Assembly: GCA_014529385.2 (NCBI GenBank)
Contig: CM043966.1
Coordinates: 97,464,087-97,528,086, forward strand
Reading direction: 5' to 3'
DNA from: Adiantum capillus-veneris
Lineage: Eukaryota > Streptophyta > Polypodiopsida > Polypodiales > Pteridaceae
Length of the DNA: 64,000 bases
A program made the position numbers and the translations under genes. A model generated the notes under the pieces. That model saw only the letters and a list, made by a program, of their open reading frames with translations, had not been told where the DNA came from and made no database searches. This document shows positions 34,026 to 45,582 of the stretch, piece after piece. Numbering within the stretch: the first letter of the stretch is position 1; every line of letters starts with the position of its first letter.

Positions 34026-34549
34026 ACAAGGTTTCTCTTTTCTTGCTCAAGAAGGGAGGTCCTCAAGCTAGCTATAAATGGTTGGTATTATTAATTGCAT
34101 GTGAGTAAGTAGAATAGGGATTTTTCAGCTTTGCAGTGAGCCTGCCTTCGTGTAGTTAACGGGGCATCACCATCGAGAGCTATGGTCCTAATAGTGGAGT
34201 CCTACGGGGCTTGCCTACGGCTTAACCACTATTGAGCTATTAGAAGCTTGACAGGAGCCGGTGCTGTTTTGGTGTTGAAAGACCCTCTCTTCTATTCCTT
34301 GCAATTAATGGTATTCGAGCCGCGGGTACAGTAGCTTGAGTGCTTTTTCTAAAGGGGTAAAGAGGAGTAGCAACTAGGGCTTGAAGTGCCAAAGTACACC
34401 TAAAAAGTTTACACCTAAAAGTTGTTAGAATGGCTGACAATAGTAAAGAGAGTGAAATTAATGTTGATAACTTTGATTTTGCTAATGAGCAAGCTACTAA
34501 TGATGCTCTGATGCTTGTTAACTATCTTGTTTCTAGGCTTCAATAAGCC

Positions 34550-36328
34550 ATGGGCAATCCATCTCTCCAAAGTGAAGTGCAACGGCAGCTCCGTGCTCAC
34601 GGGATTCTCAAAGATCATCACCATGATGAGAGAACACCTAGGAAGCCTCCTTGTGAGACTTACAAAATAGGTCTCTCTCCGATTCGGGAAGAAGAAGAGA
34701 ATCCATACGAAGGGCTCAAGAATTTACTTCTTGATGATGCATCTCCTTCCCAAAGGAGAACTCAAGAGCCTCCACCGAAGGAACGAGAAAGAAGTGAGTC
34801 TCCCGTCACCTCGACGGAGATGGCTCCACGAAGACGGCGGGCTAAACGCTCTCCATCACCACCAAAGCGGAGAAGACCATCACACTCTTCTCCATGCCAT
34901 AATTCAAAGAGGGATGATAAAAAGCAAGAGAAGAAAAAGGCGAGAAAGAGGACACCCTCTTCTCTATCTTCTTCATCCTCTTCCTCTTATGAAAGTGATG
35001 GTGAAGACAACGAAGATCAAGACAAGAAAAAGGCGAGAAAGAGGTCACCCTCTTCTCCACCTTCTTCAAATTCTTCACCTTCTGCAGAAAGTGATGGTGC
35101 AACCTTTGAACCATCAAAAAGAAGAGGCCATAGGAAATCCTATGCTGCATGGAAGAGGTCATCCAAGCTAAAGAAGTTCAAAGAGGGAGGGAAGAGCATC
35201 TCTTTCCTTACCTATGATGGTACCTTTGGTGCTACGGACAAAGTCTTGGCCTTTATCCAACAATTTGATGCGGCGTTTGGAGATGAGGGCTTCACGGAGT
35301 TCTCTAAGCTACGCCATGTAGCTATGCACTTTCAAAAGTCGGCCAGGCAATGGTGGTCTAGCCTACGAGCCAATGGTGAACCTCCACGAACATGGAAAGC
35401 TTTAAGAGATTCCATTATGAAGCAGTTCTTGGCCACCGATGCCAAAGACAAAGTACTCACCGAATGGCGAAGCTTAAAGCTCTCTCCCTATGAATCCATC
35501 CACAAATATGTAGATAAGTTTTGGGACCTACAACTCAAAGCCACTGTCTTCAAAAAGTTGGAGTTTGGAGAGAAAAAGCAACAATTTTGTGTGGGCTTAA
35601 CCGAAGAAATGGCAGAGTATGTCAACTCCCAAAGGCCACATACCATATCGGCGGTAATACACCATACTATGGTGGCCTCTCGAATCAATTTCCAAACGAG
35701 GGCTAAAAGAAATAATAAGCCCATGGAAAACAAGGGTTCCCACGAGCCGAAGGGGAAGGACAATGTCCAAAAGTCTCCTAAGGGCAACTCCAACAAAGCT
35801 AAAGAGAAGGGAGTTTACAAAGGTAAAAAAAAACTCTCTCCTGAAGAGCTTGAGCGTTATCGCAAGGATAACCGGTGTTTCAAGTGCGGTGAACAAGGGC
35901 ATGTGTACCGCGCTTGTCCCCAAAAGAACAACCGCCAAGATACTCCTAGAGCTTCCTTGGTTGAAATCCAAGAGGAGGAGACTCACCAAACTCACCACAA
36001 AGGATCTCCTCTATACCATTCTTGGGGAAAGGTAAGAGAACATGATGCTTTTATTCTCTTTGACCTTGGTTCTACTCACAATTTTATATCTATAGAGTTG
36101 GCCACCAAGCTAGGCATACAAACCTACGAGATGGGAGATGTCCTGCCCGCAGACAGTCCTTTCAAGGAGCAAGAAGCTTCAGTCACTCCCTTAATCGGGA
36201 AATTGAGGCTTTATGTTCAAAGCTATATGGACAAAGAGGACTTCTTTATCTCTCCTCTCAAGCATGAGAATGTAATCCTAGGGGCACCATGGTTTGACCA
36301 CCTGGCTGCCAATGTTAAATTTCCTTAA
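34550..36328 (+). CDS. gag: Element B gag and protease, longest open part
   Basis: A 592-codon open frame in phase with the ATG at 34430. It begins with a linker and then an Arg/Ser/Lys-rich stretch (about residues 85-200) with SPSPPKRRRPSHSSP and two copies of KKKARKR[TS]PSS. The capsid domain follows (about residues 215-375: LAFIQQFDAAFGDEG, QWWSSLRANGEPPRTWKAL), then a basic linker, a zinc knuckle CFKCGEQGHVYRACP at residues 443-457 and the protease motif DLGS near residue 505. Gag packages the element RNA in cytoplasmic particles. The basic Ser-rich stretch could bind RNA or act as a nuclear signal. Protease has Leu where Ser or Thr is normal. The frame ends in a TAA that element A does not have. 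Confidence 0.8.
   Translation: MGNPSLQSEVQRQLRAHGILKDHHHDERTPRKPPCETYKIGLSPIREEEENPYEGLKNLLLDDASPSQRRTQEPPPKERERSESPVTSTEMAPRRRRAKRSPSPPKRRRPSHSSPCHNSKRDDKKQEKKKARKRTPSSLSSSSSSSYESDGEDNEDQDKKKARKRSPSSPPSSNSSPSAESDGATFEPSKRRGHRKSYAAWKRSSKLKKFKEGGKSISFLTYDGTFGATDKVLAFIQQFDAAFGDEGFTEFSKLRHVAMHFQKSARQWWSSLRANGEPPRTWKALRDSIMKQFLATDAKDKVLTEWRSLKLSPYESIHKYVDKFWDLQLKATVFKKLEFGEKKQQFCVGLTEEMAEYVNSQRPHTISAVIHHTMVASRINFQTRAKRNNKPMENKGSHEPKGKDNVQKSPKGNSNKAKEKGVYKGKKKLSPEELERYRKDNRCFKCGEQGHVYRACPQKNNRQDTPRASLVEIQEEETHQTHHKGSPLYHSWGKVREHDAFILFDLGSTHNFISIELATKLGIQTYEMGDVLPADSPFKEQEASVTPLIGKLRLYVQSYMDKEDFFISPLKHENVILGAPWFDHLAANVKFP
34931..35100 (+). repeat. 93-bp in-frame duplication in element B gag
   Basis: AAGAAAAAGGCGAGAAAGAG occurs at 34931 and again at 35024, 31 codons apart, followed in both by TCA/TCT-rich Ser codons and GAAAGTGATGGTG. 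The duplication keeps frame and doubles the basic-Ser module. Confidence 0.85.
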
Positions 36329-39300
36329 AGGAGAATCTCCTTTAAGTTCAGGGAAAAAGACATGTATATAGATGCTAAGGAAATGGGTAACACTATCCCC
36401 ATTGTACATACACCAGCTTTCAACAAGTCAATAAAGAGCTCTATTTCCGTGTACATGATTTTTGCTAAAGATTCTCAAAATGAACCTAATGCTTTAGCAA
36501 AAGAAAATAAAAGCAACCAAAAGGAATTAGAGTTATCCAATTTTCTCAAGGGGTTTCAAGATGTTTTCATTGACGACATCCCTTGTGAGCTACCTCCTAA
36601 ATGAGGTAATGATGACCATGCAATTGAACTTCTTCCAGGAAGTTCACCGCCTAACAAACCTCCTTATAGAGTTTCTCAAGCTCAACAAGAGGAGATTATG
36701 CGGCAAGTGCATGAGTTAGTTGAGAAGGGCATGGTTAGGCCTAGCTCATCTCCATTTTGCTCACCTGTGCTATTAGTGCAAAAGAAAGACGGCACATATC
36801 GTATGTGTGTCGACTATAGAGCACTAAATAGGATCACTATCAAGAATAGGTTTCCCGTTCCATGGGTAGAAGACCTATTTGATAAGCTACAAGGATCGAC
36901 CTAAAAAGTGGCTATCATCAAATAAGGATAGTTGATCAAGACATTGTAAAGACCGCATTTCGCACCACATTTGGTCTTTATGAATATATTATCATGCCTT
37001 TTGGCTTGACCAATGCACCAGCCACATTCAACCGCTTGATGGAGAAGCTGTGCAGGCCTCATCGAACCTTCGCTGGAGTGTTCTTTGATGATATTATCAT
37101 CTACTCTAATTCATTAGACGAACACAAGCAACATCTCCAGGTAATATTTCAAGTTTTGAGAGAGAATAAACTTTACGTTAATCGAAAGAAAAGTGAATTT
37201 TTCTTGCAAGAGATTCAGTATTTAGGTCACATTATCTCTCAAGATGACATCCAAATGGATCCATCAAAGTTAGAGGTAATAAAAGGATGGCCTAAACCAA
37301 GGAATCTTCATGAACTAAGAAGCTTTATAGGTATGTGTGCATACTATAGACGCTTCATAGAAAAGTTCTCACAAATTGCGGGACCATTACATGACCTAAC
37401 AAAGAAAATGGTTAGGTATACATGGTCTGCTAAGGAGAACATTGATTTCAACAAGCTTAAAGAAAATCTTATCTCTCAACCTGTGCTTACACTACCGGAT
37501 CTCTCAAAACCATTTGAGGTCCAATGTGATGCTTGTGGTGATTGCCTTGGAGCTGTTTTGCTCCAAGAAGGGCATGCCATAGGCTATGAGAGTCGAAGGC
37601 TCGACCCTGTTGAGCAAGCTCTAGGCATATATGAAAAGGAACTCCTTGCAGTTCTACATGCCTTAGACTCATGGAAGCACTATTTATTGGGGACTCCTTT
37701 CATTCTGCGAACGGATCACCAAAGTCTTAAGTACTTCATGACGCAGACCAAGCTCTCCGACAAACAAATGAGGTGGGAAAATTTCCTTTCGTAATTTCAT
37801 TTTCATATTGCTCACATTGCTGACAAGCATAATCAAGTAGCTGATGCACTCTCAAGACGGCCGAGAGTGAATGCGGTTTCCATAGAAACTCACAATGATC
37901 TATCTTCAATGATAGATGAGTATGCTATTGATCCCAATTTTAGAGATGTGATTTCAGCCCTTGCATTAGGGAAGAAAGAAGAACCATTTACTTTACAAGA
38001 TGGTTATCTTCTCTATGGCAATAGACTATGCGTTACTAACTCACTACGTGAGAAAGTAATGTATGAATCTCATGCTCCACCTTATGCGGGGCATAGAGGG
38101 ATTCAGTCTACCTTAAAGGGAATTGAAACATATTTCTATTGGCCTACCATGAAAGTGAACATAGAAGAGTATGTTTCTAAATGTGTGGTATGCCAAAAGA
38201 CAAAATTTGATAGAGGGAAGCAACTTGGGTTGCTTCAACCCTTGCCAATCCCTAATTCACCATGGGAGAGCATATCCATGGACTTTATCTTTGGATTGCA
38301 TAAGTCTATCCATGGGAATACAGGAATATGGACGATAGTAGATAGGTTCAGTAAACAAGCTCATTTTATACCTGTCAAAAAGACTATCAAAGCCCATCAA
38401 ATGGCAACCCTCTTCATTTCCCAAATTTTCAAGTACCATGGCTTGCCAATGTCCATAGTGTCGGATAGAGATCCTAGAATGACCATTAATTTCTAGAAGG
38501 GTCTCTTTGAGAATTTAGGGACAAGTCTAAACTTCTCTTTAGCCTATCATCCACAAATGGATGGCCAAAGTAAAATAGCTAACCTAACCATTCTCGATCT
38601 ACTAAAAGCCTATGTAACGGAAGTAGATCAAAGATCCCAATGGGAGAAGTACTTACCCTTAGTGGAGTGTGCTTACAATAACACCGTACATACTTCCACG
38701 GGAAAAGAACCTTTTGAGGTAATTGAGGGGAGATAAAAAATTCCCTTGCTACTTAAGGTACATGGGAAGATCTTCACTACAGATGAGTATAGCCGAGACC
38801 TACAAGAATCTTTTCAAAAGATTAAGGATGCTATCTCTATCTCACAGCAAAGACAAAAGGCTGCTGCTGACAAGCACATAAGAGCCCAAGCCTTTAAAGA
38901 AAATGATTGGGTCTTATTAAAGTTTCCCAAGGCTCGATTAAGGCACACGACGGGCAAGAATCCTACGGGACACCAAAAGTACTATGCTAAACTAGCAAAA
39001 AGGTACTATGGTCCCTTCCAGATTCTTAGGCCAATCAATGAGATGGCCTATCAACTCAAGTTGCCCAATCATTGGATCATACACAATGCTTTCCATGTGA
39101 GCCTATTAAAGCCTTACAAAGGAGAGCCACCTCAAGAACCAACTATTGAAGACCCACCGGAGATCGAGGACCAAGAGGAGGTGCTGCAGCCCGAGTCCAT
39201 TCTCCAACATGAAGACAAGGTATTAAGAGGCGGTAAGACTATCCGACGATATCTTATTCAGTTTAAGAATTATCCTTTTGAAGATGGTAGATGGATGCAA

Positions 39301-39704
39301 GGCATACAATTAAAGGATAACCTAAACCTTGTCATGCTTACAATGCTTCCCAAGAGTAAGCAAATGTACAAAATGTTAAAAATGAACAAAGTTTTTTTTG
39401 TCTTATAAGACTCTCTTTTTCTTTATTGTGCACAAAAATGAAGTAGTATGCATGCTTAGATCAAGTTTGCGGAGACGACGTCTCCCAAACACCAAGTAGA
39501 GCTTGTCACTCTACTATGGAAGACTGATAGGACTAATGTGCAGACATGCTTGCGGCAGCCTCAGGCTCTCAAGCGCCAAATGGACTAGTCATCCATTGTG
39601 GAATGATGTCGTAGGGTAACATAGGGATCCTCTACCTGCTAAGAAAAGGACTCATGTATATGCTTTATCTTCTCTACACCATAGTCGAGGACGACTATGA
39701 TTTC

Positions 39705-39717
39705 AAGAGAGAGGTAA
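39705..39717 (+). promoter_or_regulatory. Element B polypurine tract
   Basis: AGAGAGAGGTAA lies directly before the TGTCAT of the right LTR. Confidence 0.75.
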
Positions 39718-40308
39718 TGTCATACTAATCAATATCTAATTCTCCTAAATGATTTTCTCATATTAAACTGATCATTTAATGTCGGGAAGTGCCAGGGGAG
39801 AAAAAGCTAGAATATTGTTTAAGCTAGCAGACCGGCCACAATAGGGATCCAAAGGAGGGAAAATAGGGATCCAAAGGGGGGGCCATGTGCAACAATGGGC
39901 TAAAAAGACCCTAAGGTTAAGCCCATTAAGACTTCCAAAATGCTAAGGTTCCAAAATTCAAAGGTTGTGTCCAAAGGTCAACCCTAGGGGAATTGGATGC
40001 TTTGTGTGTGACCCAAAAAGTCTTTACAAATCCCTACATAGGAGGGGGCGAGCCTTGGGAGTAGGGGATGAGAGAGAAAGTCACACACACACACACAAGC
40101 TCCCTTTACACAAAGGGAATGAGGGACACATGTCAGCTCCCTAGCCCAGATGCCCACAAGGTGTACCCAATTCCTATTGGATGGCCTTGGAGGTGGACCA
40201 ATGAGAATTAGGCTAGAGTAAATCTAGTTTAATTAATTTAAAAACACTTAATAAAAGAACCAATGAGAATTAACTCCTCTAGAAGACTATTGGACAGTCT
40301 CCCAAGTG
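39718..40308 (+). repeat. Element B right LTR, first part
   Basis: TGTCATACTAATC and what follows match the left LTR. Relative to the left copy, about 15 bp between two CCAT words are missing near 39883. It ends with AAGTG, the duplicated target of element D. Confidence 0.9.
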
Positions 40309-40517
40309 TGTTGAGCCAGCAGAGGATCACACCCACATTTTTGCTCACACTCATCATTTTGTAACCATTGATTGTAATAAATGTCTTTCCGACATTAATT
40401 TTGATTTGAGCCATTCATTAAGTAATGGGACTCAATTGAGTTTCCAGCTTGTAATCCCGAAGTAATTTCACTTGCTGATGTAATTAGTTAGAGATGTTCT
40501 CACCTCCAAGGCTGAGG

Positions 40518-40525
40518 TATATAAG
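40518..40525 (+). promoter_or_regulatory. TATA box of element D 5' LTR
   Basis: TATATAAG is followed about 35 bp later by the likely start region CCTAGGGGGCAG and then the GA tract, which would therefore lie in the transcribed leader. Confidence 0.6.
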
Positions 40526-40591
40526 CCAAAGTTTTTGTAACCTAGGGGGCAGATTATTAATCAAAGTGATTTTTTGAGCACCGTGATTGTG

Positions 40592-40594
<3 letters not shown>

Positions 40595-40644
<50 letters not shown>
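40595..40644 (+). repeat. (GA)n microsatellite in element D 5' LTR
   Basis: About 50 bp of GA repeats with one interruption. The 3' LTR has about 89 bp at the same place. Confidence 0.95.
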
Positions 40645-41272
40645 TCTTATCTACTTGCTACGCGAGCTACGGAGCCGCCATTGGAGAAGCGACACCGCCA
40701 TTGTGTTAGCAATGGCGAGCGCTACGCACAGATACCAAGAGTGCGCGCTATCGGCTTCTATGTGTGGTAAGTTCCTACGACCTTCGGTGTGAGTTTTCTT
40801 CCAACTCGTGTGTCGGAATTGAGCGTGCAGCATATCTATAGAACCACAACGAGTAGAGCTACACATTAGTACCATCGGGGTCAAGTTTCGGTCACCTGTA
40901 TATTTCGGCCTGTCTTCATACGCGTTTACCGCACGGAGTGGTTATAGGTTGAGTTTGCACTTCAAGTCTTTAGGGTGTTGTTCTTACCTAGTGTATAGAC
41001 TTCCCCTTGAGTTTGAGATCGATTCAATGATTCTAGATCCTGTTTCGTATAGCATTCGTTCGTAGTACTAATTTCAGTCACTTGCGTATTTTAGAACTTA
41101 GATTTGATTTCCTTAGTAGTGATTGTCATTAGAAGGTCGAGTAGGTGATTTGACACCCACCTAGTTGTTTCCATGCGCCTGTGGGTCAAGCTCCGTCCTC
41201 GTTTGACAAATTCTGTTGTTGGTTGAGTTCTCGCTATTTAGCTTCCGCTAGCGGCGTAACCGCCTTAACATT

Positions 41273-41290
41273 TGGCGCCGCTGCCGGGGA
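41273..41290 (+). promoter_or_regulatory. Element D primer-binding site (Asp tRNA)
   Basis: TGGCGCCGCTGCCGGGGA lies two bases after the LTR. It fits the complement of the 3' end of plant tRNA-Asp with one change (usual form TGGCGCCGTTGCCGGGGA), the primer used by Tat and Athila elements. Confidence 0.88.
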
Positions 41291-41805
41291 CGAGAGCCCT
41301 AAGTAGGTGACCTTAGACTAATCCTACGAGGTGAGTCGTATAAACTACTTTGTATACTTTAGTTAGAAAAGATCTAGGAGTGGTGGACTCCAAAGATCTC
41401 GAGAGATACTAGGAAGTGGGGTATTCCTGGGTCTTCCGTGTTGACAATATTTTTAGTTTAGCTTAGATTTGTTTGTTGGTTTGTTGGTGTTGAGTAGTTG
41501 TTGATATAAGAAGAATTTGCTAGTCCGTGAGTGGCAGTGGATCTCTTTAAAATCACAATTACCAAACCCATTTTATGATTAGGAATAGCTTAGGTAGGAC
41601 TTCATTTGATCCTGATCTAGAGCTAGTAATCATTGGAGTATTTGCTTGATATGGTTGATTGCATGTTAGATCACTAAACCGTCGAGTTAGTAGTGAAACT
41701 TGCAATAAACAAAAGTCAGAGAAATTTTCTGTGTATCTGGGAGTTGCTGAGCACTTGAGAAAGCTTTAGGAAGGATTCTGTGCCAAAAAACTGGAAATCT
41801 GCAAC

Positions 41806-42530
41806 TTTAGACATCATACGCGTATGATGTCTAAATGACCAAACAGAGACCAAAACAGAAATTTTGACTTTACCAGAGTGTTCAAAAGGGGGGTTATACC
41901 CTAATTTCAACTTAAAACAAGAGCATTAACACTCAAAGAAACCCAAAAAGACAAGTCGGAGTCCAAGAAACGCAAAGAATAGGAAATTTTGGATTCAGAT
42001 CTTGTTTTTACATTCAAATCTGACAAAAACACTTGAAACTCAATTATAAACATTGGAGAAGGCTTAAAACCAAGAATAGTCAAAATCTGGGACAAAAGAC
42101 ATCATACGCGTATAATGTCTTTTAGCACATCCACTGCTTATTTTTGATATCTGACCTGACAAGATTGTTACAAACACTGTAGAAAGCAAAAATATCAAGT
42201 CTTGACCCAAATTGATGAAAAAGACATCATACGTGTATGATGTCTTTGACCTAATTTTGGACATATTTTGATACTTTGCCAACACAGATCCATTGTAATA
42301 GCTGTCTAAAGGTTATATTTCAAGTTTCATCCCATTTGGATCACAATTGATCCAAAACAAGTCAAAAGCGAAAAATTGCCAAGAAAAGCCTAAATAAGCC
42401 ATAACTTGCTCAAACAGAGTTCAAACTGAATTTTGTGAGTGGACAGAGCATAAGGGGGCTACTGAGAGTGAGCATAACCAAAATAGTCCAAATCTGTGAA
42501 AAAAGACATCATACGCGTATAATGTCTTTT
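41806..42530. repeat. Palindrome array 1 in element D leader (four sites)
   Basis: Four sites of 24 bp made of AGACATCATACG followed by its reverse complement lie at 41809-41832 (perfect, and perfect over 30 bp as 41806-41835), 42097-42120, 42222-42245 and 42504-42527 (each with one changed base). Spacing between starts is 288, 125 and 282 bp. The rest of the leader (41291-42694) has no gene and only weak similarity between intervals. Confidence 0.9.
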
Positions 42531-42694
42531 TCAGCATAACTGCAACAAAATTCTCACTTGATGAAACAGAAGTTGTCCAACTGACAAGATTAAACAATTG
42601 ACCAAGTATCAATCCGTTTGGATCAATTCTGACCAATAAAACTTGGGAAAACAAATTGCCGAGACGGAAAAGTTAAAGTCCTTTAGGGGAATTG

Positions 42695-44614
42695 ATGAAT
42701 TTGAGATCGGGCAGGAATCTCCAGAATAGCCAACCAAAACAAGGGGAACAAGCAAGTGTCATATCAACCGAGGGAAGTGTAAACCAAAGTTGGGTGCAAC
42801 CATTAGAGCCGATCTTTGAAGGAAGTGTTTCTGATACTTCTTCGGAGAGATCTTACGAGATTTTCACCGAACACTTGGAACACTTGAACCTGAACAACAG
42901 AGAAAATATGGCAGCAGGACCATCAAACCCTTCCGCCACAATGAAGCTATTGTTCATAAAATACCAGTACGACAATGAGCAAGGTGCCAAGATCTACAAA
43001 GATGGAATGGACCGCTATTGTGTAAAGATAGAAGATAGACCTAGTGAGTTCAAGGACTTAGTTCGTGTGAGCTATAGCGGAGATAGATATCTAGATGACG
43101 AGGGTACCATGTATTTGGTAGTCCTAAACCCTAACATTGTGGACAAGTGAGGATTGATGGGCACCAAAGCCAAAGTAGATGAATAACTTGAGGAGAAAGC
43201 ACCAATAATGAACTTCCCTGATGCGAGGTTAAGAAGAGAGAATGAAACTGCAAGGATCAACACTGATAACATCTATGTGGGGCTATACAAATATAATAAT
43301 GGGGAGCAAGATCTCTATTATAGATGTGAAGAACCCTACACTGGAGAGTTGACAGACCAAAAAAGACTTTATGTCTTTACCTACACAGAGGGATCGGAAG
43401 TGAAAATTGCCGCTTACGACAAGTATGGGAGGCAATACTCAACAATGGGCAAGAAAGAATTAGAAGGATATACATACTTTGGGGGACCACTACATCAGTA
43501 TTATGTTACTTCTAGCTCACAAAGACCAGCACCAACAAATGGAATGCAAAACCCAATGACAACAGGAGGAAAAAGAATTCAGGCTGCTGACTCTTTCAGT
43601 CAACCTCAGTACTCGAAGCCCGGACCAATGGGATCATTACATTCTAGAGAGTCAATGGATACGAATCGAGGTAGTGCAGTTCCAATCCCCACATATACCA
43701 CTCCAGGTCCAAGGTTCGAAGCGGAACCATCACATTTACCTCCTAGTAGTAGACTGAGGGTAGGGGAACCGACAAGGGTAACCCATGAAGTCCATGATGC
43801 TAAAGAAAGCTTTAGCCGGGACACAGGAGCAATGAGATTGGTAGCAGACCATAGACGTATGACACCATCTCAAGTAGCCAAGTGTATGCCAAAGAAGTAT
43901 GGTGGCTCAGGAGATCTGTATGCACATATGTCACTCTTTAAGCAAGTCTTAAGAGCTGAGCAGATAACAGATTTCCATACACAATACGAGGGATTTGGTC
44001 TTACCCTAGAAGGTATGGCATTGACATGGTTTCAACCACTGAACAGAGGGGGATTCCATGACATTGACCATTTGCTAAGAGAGTTTGCTGAGGAATTCTC
44101 AAAATGAGGGATTAAGCACAATACGGTCTCACAAATATATGCTTTTAAACAGAGAGAACACAAAAAAGTGAAGGAAGCTTCACTTCGCTTCAAACAATAC
44201 ATTGAGAGATGTCCAGTACGTGAACGACCACAAGATGACAGACTATCTGTTCTCTTTATTGAAGGATTGAGAAACGACACTCTCAAGAAGGACTTGCACT
44301 TGAAAGCTTGTACAAGTTTCGAGCAAGTAACGAGAGAAGCATTGTACTTAGTGGATAATTGTACGGTTTATGGAGAGGTGTCAGCGGATACAGATTTTGC
44401 ATCCAGTAGCTCTTCCTCCGTAGCGAGCGAGACTATCACTAAAAAGAATGTTCAAACAACAACCATGCCAAATGTAGAGCAAATGATAGAAGATGCTCTA
44501 AAAAGGATGGCACCATACCAAAAACCATTGCCAAAACCACTGAAATGGTGTGCTATTGAACAAAAATGGACAAACCATCCAACAGAGGAGTGCTATACAA
44601 CAAAGGGTATGTAA
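42695..44614 (+). pseudogene. gag: Element D gag, N-terminal and capsid part
   Basis: ATG at 42695 begins MNLRSGRNLQ; the LRSGR start recurs in element E. One frame continues to 44614 with stops at 43148, near 43183 and at 44105. A first segment to 43150 includes YQYDNEQGAKIYKDGMDRYC. The capsid domain follows from about 43850 (VAKCMPKKYGGSGDLYAHMS, GFGLTLEGMALTWFQPLNRG, LREFAEEFSK) and goes on after the stop (AFKQREHKKVKEASLRFKQY, VLFIEGLRNDTLKKDLHLKA). That is the Retrotrans_gag pattern with the usual W-F-x-L block. The frame is lost near 44600, where the neighbouring frame takes over with a Pro-rich stretch. Confidence 0.75.
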
Positions 44615-44616
44615 GG

Positions 44617-45513
44617 GAGCGTCAGTATGCACCTCCTGCTCAATTAGCACCACCTCAGGTACATCCAGTACCTCGATACCCAACGAGAAATGTACCAGGA
44701 CCTATGGGGATAGAAAGACCGTAACCGGTATTGGGACAACAACCACCTTTACCAGGAGCAAGACAAGTGGGCATTAGATATGCACCAACCTTAGAGAATC
44801 ACGAAGAACAAGCCTTAGTGCCTATTCAAGCCTATTATGAAGAATCTGGTGCACACATGTCTCCAACTGTGTATTACCCACCAGAAGAACCCAAACAACC
44901 AGAACCATGGGGCATGATTGGGAATGTTGGAACACCAACAGTTACAAGTGCTTCTGATAAAGAGAGATACAATTTGGACGCAAGAACATTGATGTTCATA
45001 GCTCATGGAGGGTTAACAGGACAAAGACCATCCTATCCACAAAGGATGAATCAAGTGGGACCAAGATCAGCACTAGGACCCTGTTACAAGTGTGGAGGTG
45101 ACCATCTGATGAATGTTTGTCCACATACGGAAATCATTAGAATTAACGCTTATTGCACTGAGTGTGGGGTTACTCACTTCATTGAGGATTGTTCAAAGAA
45201 TCCAAACAAAGTGCAAAAGACGACATTGAATATGCTAGAAACTATTTCTACCAGCAGTGGGTCCGAAAATGAAACTCTGATACCAACGCAAGTTGTTACT
45301 AGAGCTCAAGCTAAGAAAACCACTAGAGAACCTGAGAATGGAAAGTTAGCGACTGAAGTGGTTAGTCAAGGACCGCGGAGGCAGAGAAACACATGGAAAG
45401 CTAGAAAAGCACGCATGAAGTTGAGAAAGGAACGTGAAGACGCTATTCTAGCTGAGGAACTAAAGCGAACTAAAGATAGATTAGAAAAACATGAGAGTCA
45501 AAACGGGAAATGA
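44617..45513 (+). pseudogene. gag: Element D gag C-terminus with two zinc knuckles
   Basis: A Pro-rich stretch (44620-44720) reaches a TAA at 44722 where CAA would be expected. The frame 44731-45513 then holds YKCGGDHLMNVCP (full motif CYKCGGDHLMNVC) near 45083 and CTECGVTHFIEDC near 45155, two CX2CX4HX4C zinc knuckles for nucleic-acid binding. After these comes a Lys/Arg/Glu-rich coiled tail (RAKKTTREP, KARMKLRKEREDAILAEELK). A TGA at 45511 separates it from the next long frame in the same phase. Confidence 0.7.
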
Positions 45514-45582
45514 GAGCTGAGCCCGGAAAGAACGAAACAAAAGAGTATCAAAGAAACAACGAGCTTAAGCTCAGGGGGATCA

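Larger units (their letters stand above)
34430..39408 (+). pseudogene. gag-pol: Element B gag-pol polyprotein
   Basis: An ATG at 34430 starts MADNSKESEINVDNFDF, and the frame runs through a TAA at 34544 into the long gag frame. After gag come: protease (LFDLGSTHNFIS near 36059); reverse transcriptase (PPYRVSQAQ, VCVDYRALNRITIKNRFPVP, VFFDDIIIYSN near 37080); RNase H (QCDACGDCLGAVLLQEG, YEKELLAVLHAL, RTDHQSLKYF); integrase with HHCC motif (HESHAPPYAGHRG ... CVVCQKTK, 38060-38210) and core MDFIFGL / IVSDRDPRM; a GPY/F-type block (RYYGPFQIL near 39001); and a chromodomain (PESILQHEDKVLRGGKTIRR, LIQFKNYPFEDGRW). Chromodomains of this family bind marked heterochromatin. Damage: stops near 36326, 36602, 37792, 38494 and 38734, mostly of C-to-T type, and a 19-bp deletion near 36903. 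Confidence 0.9.
40309..41270 (+). repeat. Element D 5' LTR
   Basis: TGTTGAGCCAGCAGAGGATC to CCGCCTTAACA. The first three bases differ from the 3' LTR (TCATGAGCC), so one of the two ends has changed. The LTR contains a TATA box, a GA tract and a GC-rich end. Confidence 0.9.

Noticed and set aside
40312-40320. Element D starting at TGAGCCAGC (40312 and 55424) instead of 40309 and 55421.
   Set aside because: This start breaks the 5-bp target duplication AAGTG and leaves three extra bases; the earlier start restores the B sequence exactly.
40574-40792. Open frames with long Glu-Arg repeats at GA tracts (also 55686-55943, 59331-59567 and 10836-11300).
   Set aside because: They are by-products of microsatellites and have no other coding features.
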